64,000 nucleotides of DNA from the NCBI RefSeq assembly GCF_004135605.1, contig NZ_SDPT01000001.1:248001-312000 (forward strand), in the 5' to 3' direction. Source of the DNA: Sphingomonas desiccabilis (GTDB taxonomy: Bacteria > Pseudomonadota > Alphaproteobacteria > Sphingomonadales > Sphingomonadaceae). The notes under the pieces were generated by a model. It was given only the letters and a program-made list of their open reading frames with translations, was not told the origin of the DNA and searched no databases. Position 1 is the stretch's first letter; every line of letters begins with the position of its first letter. Shown here piece after piece: positions 17,009-25,789 of this stretch. The translations under genes and the position numbers were made by a program.

Positions 17009-18316
17009 TTACGCGAACCAGGTCACCACCAGCGTCACCGTGCACAGGAAGGTGACGAGCGTGGTCGCCCAGCCGAGGAAGTTGGTCCAGCGGCCGTTGG
17101 TGCGCGCGCCCACCACCGTGCGGCTGTTGGTGAGCAGCATCATCAGCAGCAGGAGCGGGGGCACGGAGAAGCCCTGGACGACGCCCGACCAGACCAGCAT
17201 CTTCATCGGATTGAGGCCGAGGAAGTTCATCGCGACGGCAAGGGCCGTGACGATGCCGATGATCGCGTAGAAGAGCTTGTTGTGGCTGGGCGCGTCGTGG
17301 AGGCTGCCCTCACGCCCGATGCCCTGCACCACGTCATAGGCGGCGCCCGTGGTCATGATCGGCACCGCCAGGAAGCCGACGCCGACGACGCCCGCGGCGA
17401 AGAGGTACTTCGCGCCCTCGCCCGCGAGCGGCTCCAGCGCGGCGGCGGCCTGGGCGGCGCTGTCGATCTCGGTCTGGCCGGCGGGATGCAGGGTGAGGCC
17501 GGTCGACAGGATGATGAAATAGAGGATCAGGTTGGAGAAGATCATCCCGATCAGCACGTCGTGGCTGGTCCGCTTCATCTCCCGCCGGGTCGCGCCCTTG
17601 CGCTGCCACAGGCGCCGGCGGCCGATCGCGATCTGCTCCTCCACCTCCTGGTTCGACTGCCAGGTGTAGACATAGGCCGACAGCGAGGTGCCGATGCAGG
17701 CGACCACCAGCGCGACGAATTCGGAGCTGAATGTGATGCTGGGCAGGAAGGTCGCGCGCAGGATCTCCAGCGGATCGGGCCGCGCGAGGATGGCGGCGGC
17801 TACATAGGCGAATAGGACCAGCGCCAGCCAGCGGAAGACCCGGCGGATCAGCGTGTAGGAGCCGAAATACTGGACGGCGAAGATGACGAGGGCGGTGCCC
17901 ACGACGATGAGCGGCACGGGGACGGGCACGAGCAGGTTGAGCGCGGCGCCGATGCCGCCTAGGTCCGCCGCCGCCTCGATGATGTTGCCCAGGAAGGCGA
18001 GCGTCACCATCGGGTAGAGCACCCAGCGCGGGAACTGGTCGCGGATGCAGGCGAACAGCCCCTTGCCATAGACCTGGCCGATCTTCGCCGACAGATAGGT
18101 GACGACGTACATCATCGGCAGCAGGACCGGGGCGATCCAGAGGAAGCCCAGGCCGAAGCGCGCGCCGGCACTGGCATAGGTGCCAATGGCGGAGGGGTCG
18201 TCGTCCGCGGCCCCCGTCACCACCCCGGCGCCGACCAGCTTCATCATACCCGCGGGGGGCGGAGGCGCATGGACCTGGGTATCGGCCTCGAGCGGCTCGC
18301 GGATGGGGTCGATCAC
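17009..18316 (-). CDS. NRAMP-like (SLC11) divalent cation transporter, non-canonical site
   Basis: 435 residues with 11 or so transmembrane segments. The region matching NRAMP TM1 reads GAADDDPSAIGTY, so the canonical DPGN is DPSA. The TM6 region reads GTSLSAYVYTWQSNQEVEE and lacks the metal-binding Met of the MPH motif. Substitutions like these occur in a large prokaryotic clade of uncertain substrate (Mg2+ has been proposed for related NRMT proteins). GTG start at 18316 with GAGG 5 nt upstream; an internal ATG pair at about residue 24 is the alternative. Inner membrane. Confidence 0.85.
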   Translation of the reverse strand: MIDPIREPLEADTQVHAPPPPAGMMKLVGAGVVTGAADDDPSAIGTYASAGARFGLGFLWIAPVLLPMMYVVTYLSAKIGQVYGKGLFACIRDQFPRWVLYPMVTLAFLGNIIEAAADLGGIGAALNLLVPVPVPLIVVGTALVIFAVQYFGSYTLIRRVFRWLALVLFAYVAAAILARPDPLEILRATFLPSITFSSEFVALVVACIGTSLSAYVYTWQSNQEVEEQIAIGRRRLWQRKGATRREMKRTSHDVLIGMIFSNLILYFIILSTGLTLHPAGQTEIDSAAQAAAALEPLAGEGAKYLFAAGVVGVGFLAVPIMTTGAAYDVVQGIGREGSLHDAPSHNKLFYAIIGIVTALAVAMNFLGLNPMKMLVWSGVVQGFSVPPLLLLMMLLTNSRTVVGARTNGRWTNFLGWATTLVTFLCTVTLVVTWFA

Positions 18317-18391
18317 CTTCGCCTCGTCTGTGTCTGGCGAGCGTCAACCGTTCAGCACGGTCGGGGTTCACCGCAGGAGGCGAGAAAGGCA

Positions 18392-18420
18392 CCGGGATCG
18401 GAGGGACGCTCCGATCCCGG
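18392..18420 (-). terminator. Hairpin terminator after the esterase gene
   Basis: CCGGGATCGGAG (18392-18403) and CTCCGATCCCGG (18409-18420) form a perfect 12-bp stem with a 5-nt loop. On the reverse strand this is 10 nt past the esterase stop and about 75 nt before the NRAMP start. It probably separates their transcription. Confidence 0.7.
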
Positions 18421-18429
18421 CGGTGGGCA

Positions 18430-19398
18430 TCAGCCGCGCGGCTTCAGCATGCCATGCATGCCGAGCCAATTGGAGAAGGCGGTGAACCAGCCGGTGCTGG
18501 TGGTGCTCTTCTGGTACATGCCGAAGCCGTGGCCCCCCTGTTCATAGAGGTGGAACTCGACGGGGCGCTTGGCGGCCTTCCAGCTTTCGATCAGGCCGAA
18601 GCCGCTGTTGGCGAAGAAAGGATCGTCGGCGGCGAGCGCCACGAACATCGGCGGCGCGTCGGCAGGGACGGTCACTTCCGACAGCGGGCCGTAGATGAGG
18701 CCGATGAAGGCGGGTTTGGTTTCCTGCGCCGTGAGGGTGGTGGCGAGGGTGAGCATCGCACCGGCGGAGAAGCCGACCATGCCGACGCGGTCGCGGTCGA
18801 TGCGCCATTCGGGCGCGCGCGCGCGGATCAGCGCGAAGGCGGCGCGGGCATCGGCGATCTGCGGGGCGAGGGCGGCCATCGCGTCCGCGGGGTTCGGCCG
18901 GGGCGGGCGCGCCGCGGTGGCCGAGAACATCTCCGCCATCGAGCGCTCGAACGCAGGCATGTCCGCCGGCGTCTGGTTGAGGCGATATTTCAGGACGAAG
19001 GCAGCGACGCCCTGGGCGGCAAGCGCGCGGGCGACGTCCCAGCCCTCGTTCTCCATCGACAGGGTGCGGAAGCCGCCGCCCGGGGTCACGATCACGGCAG
19101 CACCGGTCGCCTTCGCCGGATCGGGGAGGAAGGGGGTGAGCGTCGCCTCCGTCACGTTGCGGGCGAAGACGCTGTTGTACTGGCTGTGCCAGGATTCCTT
19201 GGCCTTGGCGCCGGGCAGCGGGCCGGTCTTGAGCGGGATCGCATCGGGCTGCGCCGGGATGGGGATCGGGGTCATCCGGTCCTCCTGCGCCTGGGCCGGC
19301 GCCGCGAGCAGGCAGGCGGCGGCGAGCGCCACCGCGGCCGGTCGCAGGTACGCACGGCCGATGGCGCGCGCCCAATGGGTGTTCCTCGTTGTCGTCAT
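18430..19398 (-). CDS. Secreted alpha/beta hydrolase (carbohydrate-esterase-like)
   Basis: 322 residues. A signal peptide (cleavage about 37, APAQAQ) precedes an alpha/beta-hydrolase domain. It has the oxyanion motif VTPGGGF, nucleophile GFSAGA, acid in ALAADDPFF and histidine in EQGGHGFGMY. This set resembles acetyl-xylan-esterase/BD-FAE-like enzymes acting on esterified sugars. ATG 19398 follows a GGGAGAGGGAT ribosome site. It stands between NRAMP and the ast operon, without an obvious partner. Confidence 0.85.
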   Translation of the reverse strand: MTTTRNTHWARAIGRAYLRPAAVALAAACLLAAPAQAQEDRMTPIPIPAQPDAIPLKTGPLPGAKAKESWHSQYNSVFARNVTEATLTPFLPDPAKATGAAVIVTPGGGFRTLSMENEGWDVARALAAQGVAAFVLKYRLNQTPADMPAFERSMAEMFSATAARPPRPNPADAMAALAPQIADARAAFALIRARAPEWRIDRDRVGMVGFSAGAMLTLATTLTAQETKPAFIGLIYGPLSEVTVPADAPPMFVALAADDPFFANSGFGLIESWKAAKRPVEFHLYEQGGHGFGMYQKSTTSTGWFTAFSNWLGMHGMLKPRG

Positions 19399-19631
19399 GG
19401 TATCCCTCTCCCTGTTATGGACGTGCGATCAAGCTTTCGTCCGGGCGGGACAGGTCAGCGTTGCATCGGGAGAAGAACAGCGGTGCTGCCGGAACTCTGA
19501 TGCGAAACTCAGTTGTTTATTGTGGATGTTGGGATTTACTCTCAACTTCCACGAACTTGCCTGTACTCGCCCGGATTCGCTCCTGAACTTGTCCCGGGCA
19601 TCGTACAGGCAAGGCGAGGGATGCCAAGTCG

Positions 19632-19659
19632 CGGGCGGTTCCTTTTGTCGAACCGCCCG
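19632..19659 (-). terminator. Hairpin after astD
   Basis: CGGGCGGTTC (19632-19641) pairs perfectly with GAACCGCCCG (19650-19659) over an 8-nt loop, starting 15 nt past the astD stop on the reverse strand. There is no U-tract, so Rho-independent strength is uncertain. The 230 nt from here to the esterase start show no gene. Confidence 0.6.
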
Positions 19660-19673
19660 TGAGGCCGTGGGCG

Positions 19674-21074
19674 TCAGGCGCCGGGGACGGGAAGCGGCTG
19701 GACGGCGTCCGCCTCGAAGCTGCCGATCGGGTAGGCGCAATAGTCGGCGGCGTAATAGGCGCTGGGGCGGTGGTTGCCCGAAGCGCCGAGCCCGCCGAAC
19801 GGCATGTTGGCGGCGGCGCCCGTCGTGGGCCGGTTGCGGTTGACGATGCCCGCGCGCGACGCGTCGAGGAACGCCTGCCACTGCGCAGGGTCGCTGCTGA
19901 CGAGGCCGGCGGAGAGGCCGAAGGCGGTGGCGTTGGCGGCGGTGATCGCGGCCTGGAAATCGGGAACGCGGGTGACCTGGAGCACGGGCGCGAACACCTC
20001 CGCATCGGGCACCGGGACGCCGGTCACGTCGAGGATCGAAGAGGTGACAAAGGCGTCGCTGCGCCCCGCGACGCGTTCGAACGGGCGGATCGTGCGCGCG
20101 CCGGCGGCGACGAGGCGATCGACCGCGGCATGCGCGCCGCTGGCGGCGGCGGCGGAGACCAGCGGGCCCATGAAGGCGTCGCCTTCCTCGTCCCAGGCGG
20201 CGATGCGGATGCGGGCGGTGAGCGCGTCGAGCGCGTCGACGATGGCGTCGCCCATCGCGCCCTGCGGCACGATCAGCCGGCGGGCGCAGGAGCAGCGCTG
20301 GCCGGTGGTGACAAAGGCCGAGTGGACGATGATCGAGGCGGCTTCCTCGGGCGAATCCCAGACGATCAGCGGGTTGTTGCCGCCGAGCTCGAGCGCGAGG
20401 ATGAGGTGCGGGCGGTCGATGGTCGCCCGCTTGAGCGCGGCGCCGGCCCCGGCCGAGCCGGTGAACAAGAGCCCGTCGATGTCGCAGGCGACCAGCGCCT
20501 CGCCGGTCTCGCGCGCGCCCTGGACGCAGTTGAGCACGCCCGCGGGCAGCCCGGTCTTTTCCCACAGCGCGACCATGTGCGCGCCGACGGCGGGGGTGAC
20601 CTCGGACGGCTTGAACACGATCGTGTTGCCGGCGAGCAGGGCGGGGACGATGTGGCCGTTGGGGAGATGGCCGGGGAAGTTGTACGGCCCGAGCACGGCC
20701 ATGACGCCATGGGCACGGTGGCGCAGCACGGCGCGACCGAAGGCGGTTTCGCTCGCGCGCTCGCCGGCGCGCTCGGCCTGGGCGGCGATCGAGACGGCGA
20801 CCTTGCCGATCATCGAGCCGACCTCTGCGCGGGTTTCCCACAGCAGCTTGCCGGTCTCGCGCGAGAGGAGCGCGGCGAACGCCTCGCGATCCGCCTCCAG
20901 CACCTCGGCATAGCGGCGGACGACGGCGATGCGGTCCTCCAGGGGCGTGTTGCGCCAGGCCGGGAGCGCGGCGCGGGCGCGGGCGACGGCGGCTTCGCAC
21001 TCCGCGGGGGTTGCGGCGGCGCCTTCCCAGACGGTGGCACCGGAGGCGGGATCGATCGAGCGGAACAGGGTCAT
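19674..21074 (-). CDS. astD: Succinylglutamate-semialdehyde dehydrogenase (AstD)
   Basis: 466 residues, NAD-dependent aldehyde dehydrogenase. The nucleotide and catalytic motifs are LELGGNNPLIVWDSPEEA and the cysteine segment TTGQRCSCARRLIV. The RCSCARR context is characteristic of AstD rather than generic aldehyde dehydrogenases. In the AST pathway it oxidises N-succinylglutamate semialdehyde; a one-carbon-longer aminoadipate analogue would be chemically equivalent. ATG 21074 overlaps the astA stop by 4 nt. It is the last gene of the five-gene operon. Confidence 0.93.
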   Translation of the reverse strand: MTLFRSIDPASGATVWEGAAATPAECEAAVARARAALPAWRNTPLEDRIAVVRRYAEVLEADREAFAALLSRETGKLLWETRAEVGSMIGKVAVSIAAQAERAGERASETAFGRAVLRHRAHGVMAVLGPYNFPGHLPNGHIVPALLAGNTIVFKPSEVTPAVGAHMVALWEKTGLPAGVLNCVQGARETGEALVACDIDGLLFTGSAGAGAALKRATIDRPHLILALELGGNNPLIVWDSPEEAASIIVHSAFVTTGQRCSCARRLIVPQGAMGDAIVDALDALTARIRIAAWDEEGDAFMGPLVSAAAASGAHAAVDRLVAAGARTIRPFERVAGRSDAFVTSSILDVTGVPVPDAEVFAPVLQVTRVPDFQAAITAANATAFGLSAGLVSSDPAQWQAFLDASRAGIVNRNRPTTGAAANMPFGGLGASGNHRPSAYYAADYCAYPIGSFEADAVQPLPVPGA

Positions 21075-22078
21075 GGGGCACTCATCCGGATCAGGTCGCC
21101 TTCTCGCAGGCGGAGCGCGTCGGCGGTGGCAGGGGCGATCACCAGCGCGGCGCCATCGGCACGCGCGGGCGCGCGGGCGGCGCGGAAATCGACGACGGCG
21201 GCGGTGGAGAGCAGCGCGGGCGCCGCATCCGCCACCTCGCCGACCGCCAGGCGGAAGGTCCGGCCGCTGCGCACGGTCGCCAGCGTGTCGCGCGCGCAGG
21301 TGACGGTCGGGCCGCCGTCGAAGATGTCGACCAGCCCGGAACGCTCGAAGCCCTCCCGCTCCAGCAGCGCCAGCGCCGCTTCGCCGTCGCGGTGGACGCG
21401 GCCGATGGCGTCGGAGGCGGCGCGGTCGATCAACTCGACATAGATGGGGTGGCGGGGCGCCAGGTCCAGGATGAACTGGCCATCGGTGGCGGTGACCATA
21501 TGGTCGGCCTGTTCAAAGGGTAGGCGGTAGAATTTGCTCGAGACCCCCTCCCAGAAGGGCGAGGTGTCGTCGGCGTCGAACCAGCCGCGCAGTTCCGCCA
21601 TCACCGTGTGCGAGAAGCGGATCGGTTCGGCGCCGATCAGCATGTAGCGGGCGCGCGCGAGCAGACTGCCGGCGCCGTCGCCGCGCAGCCGCGGGTGGAC
21701 GAACAGCGAGCCGACCTCGGTCCAGCCGCCGCATTCGTTGACCAGCACCAGCGCCTGGTGATCGAAGCGGGTGCGGGCCGCCGGCGAATATTGGGCGAGG
21801 GTGACGATGCGGAAGGAGAAGTGCGGGCGGGTGAGCCCCACGGCCGCGCGCACCCCAGCGACGCCGAGCACCTCGCCCGTGTCGCTTTCCTCCAGCATCA
21901 GCGTGTACCAGGCCTCTGCCGGGGCGACGGTGCCGGCGAAGCTCTCCTCCGCCAGCGCCAGTCGTTCGGCGAGCACGTCGTCATTTTCGGGCAGGCTGGT
22001 GAAGCCGCGGCCGGACAGGACCGCGAGTTCCTTCAACGCAATCAAATCCGCCGGTCCGGCGGGTCGTACCACCAGCAT
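21071..22078 (-). CDS. astA: Arginine/ornithine N-succinyltransferase (AstA)
   Basis: 335 residues; two GNAT-like halves. Typical AstA stretches are visible: SGRGFTSLPEND, GVAGVRAAVGLTRPHFSFR, GWTEVGSLFVHP and FDGGPTVTCARDTLATVR. It transfers succinyl from succinyl-CoA to the alpha-amino group of arginine (or ornithine) in the cytosol. The start at 22078 shares one base with the astC stop. The partners astB and astE, needed for the classical arginine route, are not in this window, so substrate choice is open. Confidence 0.93.
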   Translation of the reverse strand: MLVVRPAGPADLIALKELAVLSGRGFTSLPENDDVLAERLALAEESFAGTVAPAEAWYTLMLEESDTGEVLGVAGVRAAVGLTRPHFSFRIVTLAQYSPAARTRFDHQALVLVNECGGWTEVGSLFVHPRLRGDGAGSLLARARYMLIGAEPIRFSHTVMAELRGWFDADDTSPFWEGVSSKFYRLPFEQADHMVTATDGQFILDLAPRHPIYVELIDRAASDAIGRVHRDGEAALALLEREGFERSGLVDIFDGGPTVTCARDTLATVRSGRTFRLAVGEVADAAPALLSTAAVVDFRAARAPARADGAALVIAPATADALRLREGDLIRMSAP

Positions 22079-23274
22079 CAGGCCGCCTGTGCCACCTGTG
22101 CTCGGACGGTCTCGCAGGCAAGCGCGAGCCGGGTCACCGCCTCCGCCGCCTCTTCATGGCTGAGGGTGAGCGGGGGCAGCAGGCGCACGCAATTTTCGCC
22201 GCCGCCGGCGACCAGCAGGCCGTGGTCGCGCGCAATCCCCATGAACTCGCGGTTGTTGGGGATCATGCGCAGGCCGATCAGCAGGCCCTTGCCGCGCACG
22301 TCCTGGATCACGTCCGGATAGCGGGCGGCGAGGTCGACCAGCTGGCGCCGCAGATCCTCGGCCACATCGCGGGCGTGGGCGAGGGTGTCGGGATGGGAAA
22401 TCTCGTCGAATGCGGCGAGCGCGACGGCCATGGCGAGCGGGCTGCCGCCGAAGGTGGTGCCGTGGACCCCGGCGACCATGCCGCTGGCGGCGTCTGCGAT
22501 GGCGAGGCAGGCAGCGACGGGATAGCCGCCGCCAAGCGCCTTTGCGACGCACATGATGTCGGGCTCGGCACCCTCGAACCACTGGTGCGCGAACAGGCGG
22601 CCGGTGCGACCCATACCGCTCTGCACCTCGTCATAGATGAGGAGGACACCGTGCGCGGTGCACAGGCGGCGCAGCTCGGTGAGCCATTCGCCGGTGAGCG
22701 CGCGGGCGCCACCTTCGCCCTGCACGGGCTCCACGATCACGGCGGCGGTGGTGGGGCGGGCGATCGCTTCGGCCAGACCGGCTGCGTCGTCGAGGGTGAG
22801 CTGGACATAGCCCGGCAGGCGCGGGCCGAAGCCTTCCGTGTAGGACGGGTTTCCGGCGGCGTTGATCGCGCCATAGGTGCGGCCGTGGAAGGAGCCGGCG
22901 AAACCGATCACGTCGATCCGCTCCGGCGCGCCCTTGGCATAGTGATAGCGGCGCGCGGTCTTGAGCGCGCATTCGACGCTTTCGGTGCCGGTGCTGGCGA
23001 AGAAGACCACGTCGGCGAAGGTGGCGGCGGTCAGCCGCTCCGCGAGCGCTTCCTGGCCGGGCACGCGAAAGATGTTGGAGACGTGCCAGAGCGTGTTCGC
23101 CTGCTCGGTGAGCGCGGCGACGAGCTTGGGGTGGGCGTGGCCGAGCGCGTTGGTGGCGATGCCGGCGACGCAGTCGAGATACTGGCGACCCTCGGTATCC
23201 CACAGCCAGGCGCCCTGGCCGCGCGCGACCGAAAGCGGTGCGCGATTATAGACGCCCATGAGGTGGTCGGTCAT
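22078..23274 (-). CDS. astC: Class III aminotransferase (succinylornithine/acetylornithine type)
   Basis: 398 residues, PLP enzyme of the ArgD/AstC group. The PLP lysine is in CVAKALGGGYP. Phosphate and substrate contacts lie in STGTESVECALK, SFHGRTYG, IVEPVQGEGG and IYDEVQSGMGRTG. It transfers the omega-amino group of an N-acylated basic amino acid to 2-oxoglutarate. The operon with astA and astD argues for the catabolic AstC role; a biosynthetic ArgD is the alternative. ATG 23274 overlaps the upstream stop by 4 nt. Confidence 0.88.
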   Translation of the reverse strand: MTDHLMGVYNRAPLSVARGQGAWLWDTEGRQYLDCVAGIATNALGHAHPKLVAALTEQANTLWHVSNIFRVPGQEALAERLTAATFADVVFFASTGTESVECALKTARRYHYAKGAPERIDVIGFAGSFHGRTYGAINAAGNPSYTEGFGPRLPGYVQLTLDDAAGLAEAIARPTTAAVIVEPVQGEGGARALTGEWLTELRRLCTAHGVLLIYDEVQSGMGRTGRLFAHQWFEGAEPDIMCVAKALGGGYPVAACLAIADAASGMVAGVHGTTFGGSPLAMAVALAAFDEISHPDTLAHARDVAEDLRRQLVDLAARYPDVIQDVRGKGLLIGLRMIPNNREFMGIARDHGLLVAGGGENCVRLLPPLTLSHEEAAEAVTRLALACETVRAQVAQAA

Positions 23275-24695
23275 GCCCTGTCTCCTTGAACGGGATCGTG
23301 GAAGTCCACCCGGCCGACGGGCACGGGGGCGAGGAGGCGCTGGACGGCGCCGGAAAGACTGCGCACGGGTTCCGGCACCAGTTCGGTGTACCAGGCGGCG
23401 TTGGAGGGCCCGATGCCGTGTTCGGCGCTGAAGCTGCCGCCATATTCCCCAACCACCGCGCGGAAGACGGTGGCGCGGGCGGCCTCCGCCACGGCGGGGT
23501 CGAAGGGGCCGGCTTCGGGTGGCCACACCAGGTTGAAGTGGAGCCCGCCGTCGCCGATGTGGCCGAAGTCGTGGAGGCGCAGCTGCGGCGCGACCGCCTC
23601 CACCCGTGCGGCCACGTCGCGGCGAAAACGCATGACGTCCCCGCGTCGGAGCGCGATGTCGCAGGCGACGACTTTGCCCGAGGCGCGCAGTCCCTCCGGC
23701 ACGGCGTGGCGGATCGCCCACAGATCGTCGCGGCGATCGAGCATCGCATCGACGACCGCACCGCGCTCCATCCAGGGGGCGAGGGTGTCTCCGAGGCGCT
23801 CCTCCAGCCATTCGACGTCGAAGGCGGCACCGGCGGAAAGCTCGACCAGCACGGCATAGGCGGGGCGCTTGCCGGCGAAGGGATCGCGCAGGCGCGGGAC
23901 ATGGGTGAGGGCGGCGTCGAGCGCGGGGGCGGAAATGCCCTCGAACGCGGTGAGCAGCGTCCCGAAGCTGGCTTCGAGTGCGAGCAGGAGGTCAACGGCG
24001 GTCTCGTCGCGGTCGAGCGCGAGCATCGCGGTGACGCGGGTGGAGGCGAGCGGCGAGAGCGCGAGGGTGGCGCGGGTGACGACGCCGAGCGCACCCGAGC
24101 TGCCGACGAGCAGCTGCTTGAGGTCGATGCCGGTGTTGTTCTTCCACAAGGGCGCGCCGAGCTGAAGCACGCGGGGCTCGGCCTCCGATGTCACCACCTC
24201 GAGTGCGAGCAGGTTGCGGCGGACGTCGCCGTAGCGCAGCAGCCGCGCGCCGCCGGTGTTGGCGGCGATCATGCCGCCGATCGACGGGTCCGCGCCGAGA
24301 TCGATCGGGAAGCTCAGGCTATGCGGCAGGGCGGCGGCGTTTAGCGCGGAGAGGCGCACGCCGGCGTCGACCTCAGCAGTGCGGTTGACGGGATCGATCG
24401 CGGGTGCGCGGGCAAGCCGGTCGAGGTTGAGGACGAGCAGGTCCGCCTCCGCTCCGGGGATGCCGGCGGCGACCAGGCCGGTGCGGGCGCCCTGCGGCAC
24501 CACGCGCACGCCGGCGGCATGGGCGGCGCGCAGCACGGCCGCGATCTCCTGCGCAGAGGCCGGACGCACTACGCCGAGCGGCTGGCCGGTGACGCCGCGG
24601 CCGTCGCTCGCATAGCCGGCGAGGTCGCCCGGGTCGGTCAGCAGGTGGGCGGGGCCGACCGCGTCGCGAAGTGCCCGGGCGAGCGCGTCGTTCAT
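23271..24695 (-). CDS. FAD-linked oxidase, D-2-hydroxyglutarate dehydrogenase-like
   Basis: 474 residues of the VAO/PCMH flavoprotein family. The N-terminal FAD-binding part has VVPQGARTGLVAAG and DLGADPSIGGMIAANTGGARLLRYGDVR. The C-terminal FAD-oxidase domain has the metal/substrate motif HDFGHIGDGGLHFN and SAEHGIG. These are shared by D-lactate and D-2-hydroxyglutarate dehydrogenases. The preceding gene encodes an HglS-type enzyme whose product is D-2-hydroxyglutarate, so that substrate is likely here and the product would be 2-oxoglutarate. It overlaps both neighbours by 4 nt. Confidence 0.85.
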   Translation of the reverse strand: MNDALARALRDAVGPAHLLTDPGDLAGYASDGRGVTGQPLGVVRPASAQEIAAVLRAAHAAGVRVVPQGARTGLVAAGIPGAEADLLVLNLDRLARAPAIDPVNRTAEVDAGVRLSALNAAALPHSLSFPIDLGADPSIGGMIAANTGGARLLRYGDVRRNLLALEVVTSEAEPRVLQLGAPLWKNNTGIDLKQLLVGSSGALGVVTRATLALSPLASTRVTAMLALDRDETAVDLLLALEASFGTLLTAFEGISAPALDAALTHVPRLRDPFAGKRPAYAVLVELSAGAAFDVEWLEERLGDTLAPWMERGAVVDAMLDRRDDLWAIRHAVPEGLRASGKVVACDIALRRGDVMRFRRDVAARVEAVAPQLRLHDFGHIGDGGLHFNLVWPPEAGPFDPAVAEAARATVFRAVVGEYGGSFSAEHGIGPSNAAWYTELVPEPVRSLSGAVQRLLAPVPVGRVDFHDPVQGDRA

Positions 24696-25711
24696 GCGGC
24701 CCGGGTCATGGCGAAGATGCCGGTCGCGTTGGCGCTGTCGAACGCGAGGTCGAGGCTGCCGTCGTCCTTCGCGTGACGGGTGATGAACTCGTAGAAGGAG
24801 CCCGGCACGGTGCGGCGGATTTGCTGGCCGTCCGCATCGACGAACAGGCGCTCGACGGGATCGGCGCGGAACGCGGTCTGGCGGACGCGGCCGCTCGCCG
24901 AGATTTCAACGCGCTCCTTGATCGGCCAGCCGCCGTTGCGGAGGGTATCGGACAGCGCCTCGACATCGGCGACGCGGTCGGTGGCGTGGTTGAAGGCGTT
25001 GCCCTCGGTCGCGATCCAGGCGGCTTCGCCGGACTGGGCGAGCAGTGCTTCATAGTCGGCGACGGTGACGTCCCCGTGCTGGCGATCGAAGGCGGCGGCG
25101 ATGCGCGGCAGCGCGGGCTCGGCATCGGCATAGGCGACTGCGCCATCACGGGCGAAGCCGTCGAGCACGGCGACATCGGCGGGCGTGAGCGGATCGATGG
25201 AGGTGCCGAACACGCGGGCAGCAGCCTCGGCAAAACCGTCGTCGAAGCGCTCGACGTGCAGCTCGCTCACGAAATACTGCGGGATCGCCTCGGGCAGGTC
25301 GCGGTGGGAATAGGCGTGGCCGGTCATCTTGAGTGCCGGCAGCGGGTAGAGGCTGGCGACGGCATAGCCGAGCGGTTCGAGGATGCGGGCGAAGGCGTCC
25401 TGGCCGGCGGGAAGCGCGCCGGTCGGCCCTTCCGGAAAGCGGATGGTGCGGAGCGCACCATGGTCGAACAGGATGTGCTCGCCGGCGGCGCGGCGGTCTG
25501 CGACGTAGCGGGCGCCGCTTGGCACGCGCGCGAGGAGGTCGTCGAACAACACGGTCGCGAGCGCCATGGCGAAGACAGCGCGGGGTACGCGATCACCGGT
25601 GACCTCGGCCATTTCGGCCGGGATGACGAGGGCGTCGAACGCCGCCTCGGTGCGATCGCCCAGCACGTTGCGGACCAGCCGCGCCAGCACGCTATCATTC
25701 TCAATGCGCAT
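24692..25711 (-). CDS. hglS: DUF1338 enzyme: 2-oxoadipate dioxygenase/decarboxylase-like (HglS)
   Basis: 339 residues. DUF1338 proteins such as HglS of Pseudomonas putida convert 2-oxoadipate to D-2-hydroxyglutarate with Fe(II) and O2. Metal and substrate residues can be proposed by spacing: H84 and R88 (FDHGALRTI), H242 (NAFNHATDR) and E308 (GSFYEFI). These match the H-xxx-R, H, E pattern I recall for HglS (H70, R74, H226, E294). It is shorter than HglS (464 aa), so it belongs to a compact subgroup. ATG 25711 has GAGGAA 5 nt upstream. It is the first gene of the operon and diverges from a LysR gene. Confidence 0.85.
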   Translation of the reverse strand: MRIENDSVLARLVRNVLGDRTEAAFDALVIPAEMAEVTGDRVPRAVFAMALATVLFDDLLARVPSGARYVADRRAAGEHILFDHGALRTIRFPEGPTGALPAGQDAFARILEPLGYAVASLYPLPALKMTGHAYSHRDLPEAIPQYFVSELHVERFDDGFAEAAARVFGTSIDPLTPADVAVLDGFARDGAVAYADAEPALPRIAAAFDRQHGDVTVADYEALLAQSGEAAWIATEGNAFNHATDRVADVEALSDTLRNGGWPIKERVEISASGRVRQTAFRADPVERLFVDADGQQIRRTVPGSFYEFITRHAKDDGSLDLAFDSANATGIFAMTRAA

Positions 25712-25789
25712 GAACGTTCCTCGCTCAGACCAAGTGTTCATCTCTAAGGCGAGGGCGTGCTAGCGCAAACGCAAAGGAGTCATTTGCTG

